Shown here: in pieces, positions 1 through 5,661 of the stretch
How positions within the stretch are numbered: position 1 is the first letter of the stretch
Layout of the letters: each line of letters begins with the position of its first letter
DNA from: an uncultured Pseudomonadota bacterium
Lineage (GTDB): Bacteria > Lernaellota > Lernaellaia > Lernaellales > Lernaellaceae
Reading direction: 5' to 3'
Length of the DNA stretch: 6,832 bases
NCBI GenBank assembly: GCA_937967875.1
Contig: CALBTQ010000534.1
Location: 1-6,832 of the forward strand
Made by a program: the position numbers and the translations under genes
Notes under the pieces: generated by a model
Told to the model about the DNA's origin: nothing
Database searches by the model: none
The model's input: the letters and a program-made list of their open reading frames with translations, nothing else

Positions 1-45
1 CCACCGAGATCTACACTCTTTCCCTACACGACGCTCTTCCGATCT
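1..45 (+). other. Illumina P5/Read 1 adapter remnant (artefact)
   Basis: These bases match the 3' portion of the Illumina universal (P5 plus Read 1 primer) adapter and end in the diagnostic CGCTCTTCCGATCT. No i5 index lies between the flow-cell part and the Read 1 primer part, as in single-index TruSeq adapters. This is synthetic sequence left untrimmed, not genome. Biological sequence starts at 46, and any open reading frame that enters this stretch is an artefact there. The 33 nt between the adapter and the stop codon of the first gene (46-78) hold no recognisable gene, terminator hairpin or other feature. Confidence 0.98.
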
Positions 46-78
46 ACAATAGTGCACGAATCGGAGGTTCGTCAAGCG

Positions 79-1239
79 TCATTGAAAGCGAACGATGCCG
101 AAAACCTCGAGCGTGTATAGAAGTTGCCAGATAACTTCGGCTGTTTGCCCCGTTTCCTCGATCAGTTTCGCGATGGTCCGCGCGCCGTCGATGAGAATGA
201 ACGCGTCCAGGTGGTCTTCTTCCCAGTTGAAGCGGCCGGCGTAGGCCAACAGTTCCTCGTTCTTGAGCACGCGGCGCTTCAGGCGCGGGGCGAAGCGTTC
301 GCGCAGGCGTTCGTCGGGCGCATAAAGCCGGATGGCATGATACACGAGGTCGAAGATATCCAGTTCGGGGCGGCGGATTTTTTCGAGAAACGACGTGTCC
401 TCGGTGAACGTGTATTTGCCGGCGGGCAATTGCAGAATGTGCATCAGGCGCGTGTCGACCTCTTTGATCAGATACTGCGCCAGATCGGCCTTGTTGATCG
501 CCTGGTTGTCGACCAGCACCTTGCCGAGCATGGTCTTGGTCGCGCGCGCCTTGAGTTCGGCTTCGGCCAGTTGTTCGGCGGTCACCTTCCCGTCGACGAG
601 CAGCAAATGCGCGAAGCCTTCCTCGCGCACCGTCGATTGTACGAAGATCGGCAGCCCTTCTTTGATGTACATCGTGCGCACGATGCCGTAGGAATCGATC
701 GCCAGACGACCGGTGCTTTGCTGCTGAAACAGCCAACCGATCACTTGTTCGATGGGCGTGCGCTCCAGATCGCCTTCGTCGTCGACGGCCAGGCCCACGT
801 CGGGCTGCACGTCGGTTTCGGTGATCACCGGTTCGGGCGACGGCGCGTCCAACGGCTTGGGCCGCTCGATGCCCAGCAGCTTGCAGATGCGTCGCGCGAG
901 GTCCATCAGGTCCAGCGGCTTGATCAGGTAATCGTCCGCACCGTATTTGACTTTGCCTTCCTGTTGCAGGTTGCGGCTTTTGTACAACGCGCTCATCAGA
1001 ATCACCGGCACCGGACGCGGACCGGTCTTGATCGTCTGACACACCTGAAAACCGTTGGTGCGCGGCAGGAGCACATCGGCCAGCACGAAGTCCGGACTCT
1101 TTTTGTTGAACAGGTCGAGCCCTTCCTTGCCGTCGATCGCGCTGATAACGGTAAATCCATAAGCGCTGAGAAACTCGGTGATGATCTCGCGCACGTCTTG
1201 ATTGTCTTCCACCACCAACACCGTGGGACTGGCGCTCAT
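79..1239 (-). CDS. Response regulator with C-terminal DUF4388 (PATAN) output region
   Basis: A 386-residue cytoplasmic protein. Residues 5-122 form a complete receiver domain: acidic pair E11/D12, phospho-acceptor D55, switch serine S83 and K107 in an IKP motif. A proline- and acid-rich linker (about 125-157) leads to a DUF4388/PATAN-like region from about 158, recognisable by STGRLAI followed by a YIKEGLPIFVQS strand-turn-strand. Two LLVDG/LGKVLVD helical hairpins follow at about 208-260. A C-terminal winged-helix-like segment at about 325-386 includes an IDGARTI motif. PATAN receivers such as cyanobacterial PatA-type proteins act through protein-protein contacts rather than DNA binding, so a post-translational output, perhaps on motility or surface machinery, is inferred. 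It is last in a four-gene operon, 13 nt after the cyclase stop. A purine run GGGGGGAAG directly precedes the ATG, a weak and very close ribosome site. The specific function is unknown. Confidence 0.9.
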   Translation of the reverse strand: MSASPTVLVVEDNQDVREIITEFLSAYGFTVISAIDGKEGLDLFNKKSPDFVLADVLLPRTNGFQVCQTIKTGPRPVPVILMSALYKSRNLQQEGKVKYGADDYLIKPLDLMDLARRICKLLGIERPKPLDAPSPEPVITETDVQPDVGLAVDDEGDLERTPIEQVIGWLFQQQSTGRLAIDSYGIVRTMYIKEGLPIFVQSTVREEGFAHLLLVDGKVTAEQLAEAELKARATKTMLGKVLVDNQAINKADLAQYLIKEVDTRLMHILQLPAGKYTFTEDTSFLEKIRRPELDIFDLVYHAIRLYAPDERLRERFAPRLKRRVLKNEELLAYAGRFNWEEDHLDAFILIDGARTIAKLIEETGQTAEVIWQLLYTLEVFGIVRFQ

Positions 1240-1252
1240 CTTCCCCCCATGC

Positions 1253-2194
1253 CTACGCCGACTCGTTTATTTGCTTGATCCGCACGACCACGCGGTTGCG
1301 GCCCGATTGCTTGGCTTCATACAACGCTTCATCGGCAATGCGCAGCAGCTCATTGCCGTTTTCCACCGTACCCGGCAACGCCTGGCAAACGCCGGCGGAA
1401 ATGCGGATATCGGCCCGGTGACCGTCGTGGTCGAATTCCGCTTGCTCCACGCCCTGGCGGATGCGCTCGGCGAGCATCGCCGCGCCGTCGGTCTCGGTGA
1501 CCAGCACGACGAACTCTTCGCCGCCGTAGCGCGCCACCAGATCGCCCGCCCGGGCGATGGAAGTCATCAGTTTGCCCAGTTTGACCAGCACGTAATCGCC
1601 GAATAAATGCCCGTGCCGGTCGTTGACCAGCTTGAAGTGATCCACATCGAGCATGACCACCGCCAGCGGCCGTTGATGGCGCATGGCGCGGGCCGTTTCG
1701 CCCTCGAGCCGCTCGATGAAATGCCGGTGATTGTAGATGCCGGTCAGCCCGTCGGTCACCGACATTTCGGCGAGATTCGCATTGGCTTCGCGCAGTTGAT
1801 CCTGCAACGTTTTAATGCGCAGCAGGCTTTTGACGCGCGCGGACAGTTCCTCGATGTCGAAGGGCTTGGTGATGTAATCGTCGGCTCCGGCGGCGAATCC
1901 CTCGAGCTTGGAACGCGTATCGTCGCGCACCGTGACCAGCACGATGGGAATGAAGTCGGTGCCCTCGTTCGCCTTGAGCCGGCGGCAGACTTCGAAGCCG
2001 CTCATGCCCGGCAGCATGACGTCCAACAGAATCAGATCGACGTCTTCGCGCTCGACGCTCAGCAGCGCTTCCTGCCCGTCGTAGGCCGGAATGATTTCGT
2101 AATCCAGGCCGGATAAATACTGCGTCAGCAGGTCCACATTGTCGGGATTGTCGTCGACGACCAGAATCTTGTGCACTTTCGCTTCAGCTCCCAC
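1253..2194 (-). CDS. PleD-like response regulator diguanylate cyclase (REC-GGDEF)
   Basis: Predicted to make cyclic di-GMP from two GTP when its receiver is phosphorylated. The 313-residue protein has an N-terminal receiver (about 8-125; D14/D15, phospho-acceptor D58, T88, K110 in TKPF). A short helical, probably coiled linker (about 127-145) leads into a GGDEF domain (about 146-308) with the DGLTG entry motif at 148-152 and an intact GGEEF active site at 224-228. An RxxD inhibitory site (R215, D218) sits at the same distance from the active site as in Caulobacter PleD, so product feedback inhibition is likely. PleD itself has two receivers; this protein has one. The start used is a GTG whose G is the last base of the preceding gene's TAG, with a GGGTGA purine site just upstream. 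A second GTG at residue 7, also immediately before the receiver, is an alternative start. Coupled translation with the upstream receiver gene is likely. Confidence 0.96.
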   Translation of the reverse strand: MGAEAKVHKILVVDDNPDNVDLLTQYLSGLDYEIIPAYDGQEALLSVEREDVDLILLDVMLPGMSGFEVCRRLKANEGTDFIPIVLVTVRDDTRSKLEGFAAGADDYITKPFDIEELSARVKSLLRIKTLQDQLREANANLAEMSVTDGLTGIYNHRHFIERLEGETARAMRHQRPLAVVMLDVDHFKLVNDRHGHLFGDYVLVKLGKLMTSIARAGDLVARYGGEEFVVLVTETDGAAMLAERIRQGVEQAEFDHDGHRADIRISAGVCQALPGTVENGNELLRIADEALYEAKQSGRNRVVVRIKQINESA

Positions 2195-2559
2195 TATTCA
2201 CCCAACACGTTGCTTACGGTTTTTTCCAATTCCGAAAAATCGATCGGCTTGCTCAGATACGCGTCGCAACCCGCGTCCAACGCCCGTTCCTCGTCGCCGA
2301 CCATCGCATGGGCGGTGATGGCGATCACCGGAATGTCGCGCAGGCGCGCGTCGGCCTTCATCGCCGCGGCAGTCTGCCAGCCGTCGAGCACGGGCAGCGA
2401 CAGATCGAGCAGAATCAGATCGGGGCGGATGCGTTCGGCCATTTCCAATCCCTGGCGCCCGTCCTCGGCCTCGTAGATCTCGAAACGTCCCTCGAAATAC
2501 TGCACCAACAGCTCGCGATTGTCTTCCACGTCTTCGATCACCAGGATCTTGCGCATCAT
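2194..2559 (-). CDS. Single-domain response regulator (stand-alone receiver)
   Basis: A 121-residue protein that is nothing but a receiver domain: acidic pair E9/D10, phospho-acceptor D52 in LLDLSLP, T82, and K104 in SKP. No output domain follows. Stand-alone receivers of this kind (the CheY/DivK/Spo0F type) either bind a target protein directly or pass phosphate on in a relay. The gene starts inside the end of the sensor kinase gene (ATGA, 4-nt overlap) and ends on the first base of the cyclase GTG. It is therefore wedged between its likely phosphodonor and the next receiver. A second ATG follows the first immediately. The first is preferred because a GGGAG site lies 7 nt upstream of it. No CheY flagellar-switch signature was identified, so the target is unknown. 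Confidence 0.95.
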   Translation of the reverse strand: MMRKILVIEDVEDNRELLVQYFEGRFEIYEAEDGRQGLEMAERIRPDLILLDLSLPVLDGWQTAAAMKADARLRDIPVIAITAHAMVGDEERALDAGCDAYLSKPIDFSELEKTVSNVLGE

Positions 2560-4580
2560 CGCTTTTCTCCCTCTCCGTCCGCGGACCCGTCGGACGTGCG
2601 GATAGACCCCGCCTCCCTCGCCACACCTTTGAAGCCGGGCAATTCGTGTCCGGTTTCCTCCCGCACCAGCGGGGCAGCCGACTCGTGACGCACCGGAATT
2701 ACAATGGTAAACGTGGAACCAAATCCCGGTTCGCTTTTCACGGAAATATCACCACCCAGCAACTTTACCAACTTCTTGGAAATAGCCAAGCCTAAACCGC
2801 TGCCGCCGTAGCGCCGGGTCGGCGATCCGTCCACCTGCCGGAATTCGGAAAAGATCGTTTCCAGATCCTTGTCCTCCAGGCCGATGCCCGAGTCCTCCAC
2901 CCAGATACGCACCCAGCCGCCTTTGGTTTCGTGCGCCAGATGACCCAACCCGCAGTCCTCGGACTGCACGAAGCCGACGCGGATGTACCCCTTCTCGGTG
3001 AACTTCACCGCGTTGCCCAACAGATTGAGCAGGATCTGCTGCAGCTTTTGCATATCCTGGAACAGCTTCAGGTCTTCGGGCGGAACGTCGACGCTCGTTT
3101 CCAGGCGACGTTCCTCGGCCAGCGGCGCGATGGTCGACACGCAGTTTTCGATCAACGCACGCAACGAAAAATGATCGACCATCACGTCCATCCCGCCGGC
3201 TTCGATCTTGGACAGGTCGAGAATCGAGTTGAGCAGCTTGAGCAAATGCAGCGCGTTCTTGCGCACCTTCGCCAGATTCTGCTGATGCAACTCGGGCAGT
3301 TTGTCGCCGGCGCGTTGCAGCACCAGCGAGGTGAAACCGATGATCGAGTTCATCGGCGTGCGCAGCTCGTGGCTCATATTGGCCAGAAATTCGCTCTTGA
3401 GGCGGTTGGCCTCCTCCAGCTTGAGATTGGTCGTCTGCAAGCGCTCGTCGCGCTCGCGCAGGGCGTCGAGCATCTGGTTGAAGGCGTTGGCCAGAATGCC
3501 GATTTCGTCGACGCTGTCCACGGTCATCTCGATGTTGATGTTGCCCGCGGCGATCTGCTGCGCGCCCTCGACCAGCTTGAGGATCGGCTCGGAAAAACGC
3601 CGGGCGATGAAGTACACGATGATCACGATGAAAAACGCCGCGCCCAGCGTCATGAACAGATAAACGTCGCGCATGAACTTCGACTGCACGTAGATCACGT
3701 CGTTGGGCACTTCGACGCACACCAGCCAGGGCAGCGAGATGCGTTGGTCGCGCAAGCGCACGTGGGCGTAGCCGATCGTCTTGAGCACCGGCCAGTTGTA
3801 TTCGAAAGTGCCGGCACGCGCTTTTTCCACCTGGCCGGCCAGATCGATTTCGTAAATGTACTGCTCGCCGTACAAATTGACGTCGCGATGACCGATGAGC
3901 TTGTGCGTGTCAAATTCGATCATGAACACCATGGCGGCATAGAGGTCGGTCAGCGAAGCCTGCACGACGTCGAGCATATCCTGCATGTACGCCCAATTGA
4001 GGTAGGCGACCAGGTAGCCCTGAATGCGCCCGTCCGCGGCCTTGATCGGCACCGAGATGTTTTGCGTCTCCCCTTTGGTGCCGTAGAACTGCTGGATTTC
4101 CGGGCTGTGCAGAAAACCGGACAGATAAATGCCCTTCTCGGCCGCCTTGGCAAACCAGGGACCATCCGACAACGTGGTGCCGATCAGCTTTTCCAGCGGC
4201 AGCTTGCGGCCCAGATGCGACCGGCGATTGACCGCGACGACGTGCCGGCGCGCATCGACGAGCACCAACAGATCGTACATCGGGTAAGCGGCGATGAGGC
4301 TGTCGAACAGTTCGTTGGCCGGCGAGGCGTGACCGGTGCGCAACGACTGGTCGGCTTGCGGCAGCAACGACCAGGCATTGACCTCCACCATGCGCTGGTA
4401 GAGTTCGCTTTCGATTTTATAAGCGCTGTCCACCGCAACCATCCGCAACATGCCGCGGTTGTCGTTGCGGATGACCTCGTTGACCTGGTAATAAGCCAGG
4501 AAACTGAGCGCCACCATGGGCAACAAGCTGATCGCCAGAAAGTAGACGATCATTTTAATGTAAATCGATAACGTTTTCAT
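2556..4580 (-). CDS. Membrane sensor histidine kinase (dCache-like sensor, HAMP, HisKA, HATPase_c)
   Basis: A 674-residue inner-membrane kinase. Transmembrane helix 1 (about 10-31) and helix 2 (about 306-326) bracket a periplasmic region of about 270 residues. Its length and pattern (W142-F143, then a segment with PIKAADGRIQGYLVAYLNW) fit a double-Cache sensor. A HAMP domain (about 327-380) and a helical stretch (about 370-400) lead to HisKA with the phospho-acceptor H404 in SHELRTPMN. The ATPase domain has N-box N519/N523, the DSGIGL motif at 563-568, an F-box near F577/F580 and the GGSGLGL lid at 592-598. It has no attached receiver, and a polar tail of about 43 residues (632-674) follows the catalytic core. 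It is first in the operon and overlaps the next gene by ATGA, so the three downstream receivers are its likely partners. The signal is unknown. Upstream of the ATG only a weak GGGCGG purine site is seen, so the exact start is less certain than the frame. Confidence 0.96.
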   Translation of the reverse strand: MKTLSIYIKMIVYFLAISLLPMVALSFLAYYQVNEVIRNDNRGMLRMVAVDSAYKIESELYQRMVEVNAWSLLPQADQSLRTGHASPANELFDSLIAAYPMYDLLVLVDARRHVVAVNRRSHLGRKLPLEKLIGTTLSDGPWFAKAAEKGIYLSGFLHSPEIQQFYGTKGETQNISVPIKAADGRIQGYLVAYLNWAYMQDMLDVVQASLTDLYAAMVFMIEFDTHKLIGHRDVNLYGEQYIYEIDLAGQVEKARAGTFEYNWPVLKTIGYAHVRLRDQRISLPWLVCVEVPNDVIYVQSKFMRDVYLFMTLGAAFFIVIIVYFIARRFSEPILKLVEGAQQIAAGNINIEMTVDSVDEIGILANAFNQMLDALRERDERLQTTNLKLEEANRLKSEFLANMSHELRTPMNSIIGFTSLVLQRAGDKLPELHQQNLAKVRKNALHLLKLLNSILDLSKIEAGGMDVMVDHFSLRALIENCVSTIAPLAEERRLETSVDVPPEDLKLFQDMQKLQQILLNLLGNAVKFTEKGYIRVGFVQSEDCGLGHLAHETKGGWVRIWVEDSGIGLEDKDLETIFSEFRQVDGSPTRRYGGSGLGLAISKKLVKLLGGDISVKSEPGFGSTFTIVIPVRHESAAPLVREETGHELPGFKGVAREAGSIRTSDGSADGEGEKR
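2567..2576 (-). promoter_or_regulatory. Internal ribosome binding site of the stand-alone receiver gene
   Basis: Read on the minus strand this is GGAGAGGGAG, within the last codons of the sensor kinase gene. Its GGGAG end lies 7 nt before the first ATG of the receiver gene, which is optimal spacing, against 10 nt for the second ATG. It supports the chosen start and suggests the receiver can be initiated independently as well as by coupling across the ATGA overlap. Confidence 0.65.
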
Positions 4581-4618
4581 CAGCCGCCCGTTTTTAGCAC
4601 GCTCAACGTCAAGCAGTC

Positions 4619-4647
4619 ATTTTACACAGCGGCGGCGATTGCGCAAA
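4619..4647 (-). promoter_or_regulatory. Candidate sigma70-type promoter for the signalling operon
   Basis: On the minus strand a TAAAAT -10-like hexamer (4624-4619; 5 of 6 to consensus) has TTTGCG 17 nt upstream (4647-4642; 3 of 6), or TTGCGC with a 16-nt spacer. Transcription would begin near 4612, about 30 nt before the kinase ATG. The -10 is good and the -35 is poor, which would suit an activated promoter. This was found by motif matching only. Confidence 0.35.
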
Positions 4648-4654
4648 TCGTCCG
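4633..4654. promoter_or_regulatory. Imperfect dyad, possible operator
   Basis: CGG-CGATT on the left is mirrored by AATCG-T-CCG on the right, with one bulged base and a GCGCA centre. The core TTGCGCAA (4639-4646) is a perfect 8-nt palindrome. The dyad overlaps the -35 of the leftward promoter candidate and lies just upstream of the rightward one, where a regulator could affect both. No known regulator motif was recognised, and a short chance palindrome in GC-rich DNA is possible. Confidence 0.3.
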
Positions 4655-4665
4655 GCCGCTCTCGG

Positions 4666-4694
4666 TTGACAACCCGGGCGAAAGAACCAATAGT
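4666..4694 (+). promoter_or_regulatory. Candidate sigma70 promoter for lepB
   Basis: A perfect TTGACA -35 hexamer (4666-4671) is followed after exactly 17 nt by AATAGT (4689-4694; 4 of 6 to the -10 consensus). Transcription would start near 4701, giving a leader of about 80 nt before lepB. It would also drive the downstream membrane gene that overlaps lepB. This is the best promoter-like match seen in the intergenic region. Confidence 0.5.
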
Positions 4695-4766
4695 GTCAGC
4701 ACTTCGCCACGCGGGATCCGCTTTGCAACCCTAGCGATTCCGGCAGTCTTTCAACCGCATTGTCGC

Positions 4767-4772
4767 GGGAGG
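4767..4772 (+). promoter_or_regulatory. Ribosome binding site of lepB
   Basis: GGGAGG lies 10 nt before the ATG at 4783, slightly long but strong, with a further purine stretch GAGAG nearer the start. An ATG at 4775 is in another frame, so the site supports the start at 4783 and therefore the reality of the N-terminal extension of LepB. Confidence 0.7.
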
Positions 4773-4782
4773 ATATGAGAGA

Positions 4783-5661
4783 ATGTTCGTTGCGCGCAAA
4801 CTCGCCAAACTGCGCAAAGAAGCCGCCAAGCAGCTCCGGCGCGCCGAAAAGGAATTGAGCCGGCATCCGCAGGCCATGGAGCGGGGGAAGCTGGAAGAGC
4901 ACCTGGCGCACCTGCGCGAAGCGATGGCGGGCGACGATTTCGACAAAATTCTCCAGCATACGCGCGCGGTCAAACACAATATCGATCAGCACGTGCCCAT
5001 CTGGCGGCACAGCGTGGTGCTCGAATACACCGAGGCCATTCTCGTGGCGCTGGTGCTGGCGATGTTCATTCGCACCTTCATCGTGCAAGCGTTTAAAATC
5101 CCCTCGGGCAGCATGATCCCCACGCTGTACGTTGGCGACCACATCCTGGTCAACAAGTTCGTCTTCGGCCTGCCGATTCCCTTCTCCGACGAGAAAATCG
5201 ACATCTTCGGCAAACCGCAACGCGGCGACGTGATCGTCTTCAAGTTTCCGAAGGACACGTCCAAGGATTACATCAAGCGGGTGATCGGTCTGCCCGGCGA
5301 CACGATCGAGGCGCGCGGCAACGAACTGTTCATCAACGGCGAGCCGGTGCCTAAGGAAAAGGCGGGCCTGTACCGCTATGAGGATCCGGCGCGCTTCAAC
5401 CAGACCAGCGAACTGTTCATCGAGGACATCGGCGGCAACAAGCACCAGGTGCTTTACGACAAAGACACGCTGCGCTTCGGCGACACCGCCAAGAAGGTGC
5501 CGCCCGGCCATTACTTCTGCATGGGCGACAACCGCGATCATTCCAACGACAGCCGCTACTGGGGCTTTGTGCCCTTCGAGCTGATCAAGGGCAAGGCGAT
5601 GGTCATCTACTTCTCCTGGCCGCCGGGACAGCTCACCCGGATCGGCTCGCTGGTGCGATGA
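4783..5661 (+). CDS. lepB: Signal peptidase I with a cytoplasmic N-terminal extension
   Basis: Removes signal peptides from exported preproteins at the outer face of the inner membrane (S26 serine protease with a Ser/Lys dyad). The 292-residue protein has the family motifs in order. One transmembrane helix is at about 78-98. The nucleophile S110 is in PSGSMIPTL and the general base K165 in DYIKRVIGLPGD. The GDNRDHSNDSRYWGFVP box is at 248-264, with D249 and the SR pair at 257-258. A poorly conserved insert (about 188-238) between the lysine box and the GDN box is normal for the family. Residues 1-76 ahead of the membrane helix are highly charged (many K/R/E), helical in character, and not part of the standard enzyme. 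A strong Shine-Dalgarno site at 4767 supports this start. The stop overlaps the next ATG by 4 nt, so the pair is probably co-transcribed from the promoter near 4666. Confidence 0.97.
   Translation: MFVARKLAKLRKEAAKQLRRAEKELSRHPQAMERGKLEEHLAHLREAMAGDDFDKILQHTRAVKHNIDQHVPIWRHSVVLEYTEAILVALVLAMFIRTFIVQAFKIPSGSMIPTLYVGDHILVNKFVFGLPIPFSDEKIDIFGKPQRGDVIVFKFPKDTSKDYIKRVIGLPGDTIEARGNELFINGEPVPKEKAGLYRYEDPARFNQTSELFIEDIGGNKHQVLYDKDTLRFGDTAKKVPPGHYFCMGDNRDHSNDSRYWGFVPFELIKGKAMVIYFSWPPGQLTRIGSLVR

Noticed and set aside
46..78. Possible transcription terminator after the signalling operon
   Set aside because: The 33 nt show no GC-rich hairpin followed by a T run, and the true downstream region is cut off by the adapter.
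44..1042. Minus-strand frame of 332 codons ending in the left adapter
   Set aside because: Arg/Ala-rich shadow of the receiver-DUF4388 gene, and its end lies in synthetic sequence.
124..1278. A 384-codon plus-strand open frame opposite the receiver-DUF4388 gene
   Set aside because: It has no recognisable motif, and the opposite strand carries a convincing receiver and PATAN region. The frame is open only because of codon bias.
1607..2116. A 169-codon plus-strand open frame opposite the diguanylate cyclase
   Set aside because: Fully antisense to an intact REC-GGDEF gene, with no domain and no ribosome site.
2931..4571. A 546-codon open frame on the plus strand
   Set aside because: It lies entirely antisense to the sensor kinase, whose domains and catalytic motifs are complete. 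Its translation (rich in H, Q, D, V, L) shows no domain and has the composition typical of the reverse complement of a GC-rich coding gene.
4581..4782. Search for a small RNA, riboswitch or small gene in the divergent intergenic region
   Set aside because: No stable long hairpin, poly-T terminator, conserved riboswitch core or short frame with a ribosome site was seen. Only promoter-like elements and a dyad were found.
4696..5541. A 281-codon minus-strand open frame across the intergenic region and lepB
   Set aside because: Antisense to lepB, with a low-complexity V/A/R/L/H composition and no family resemblance.
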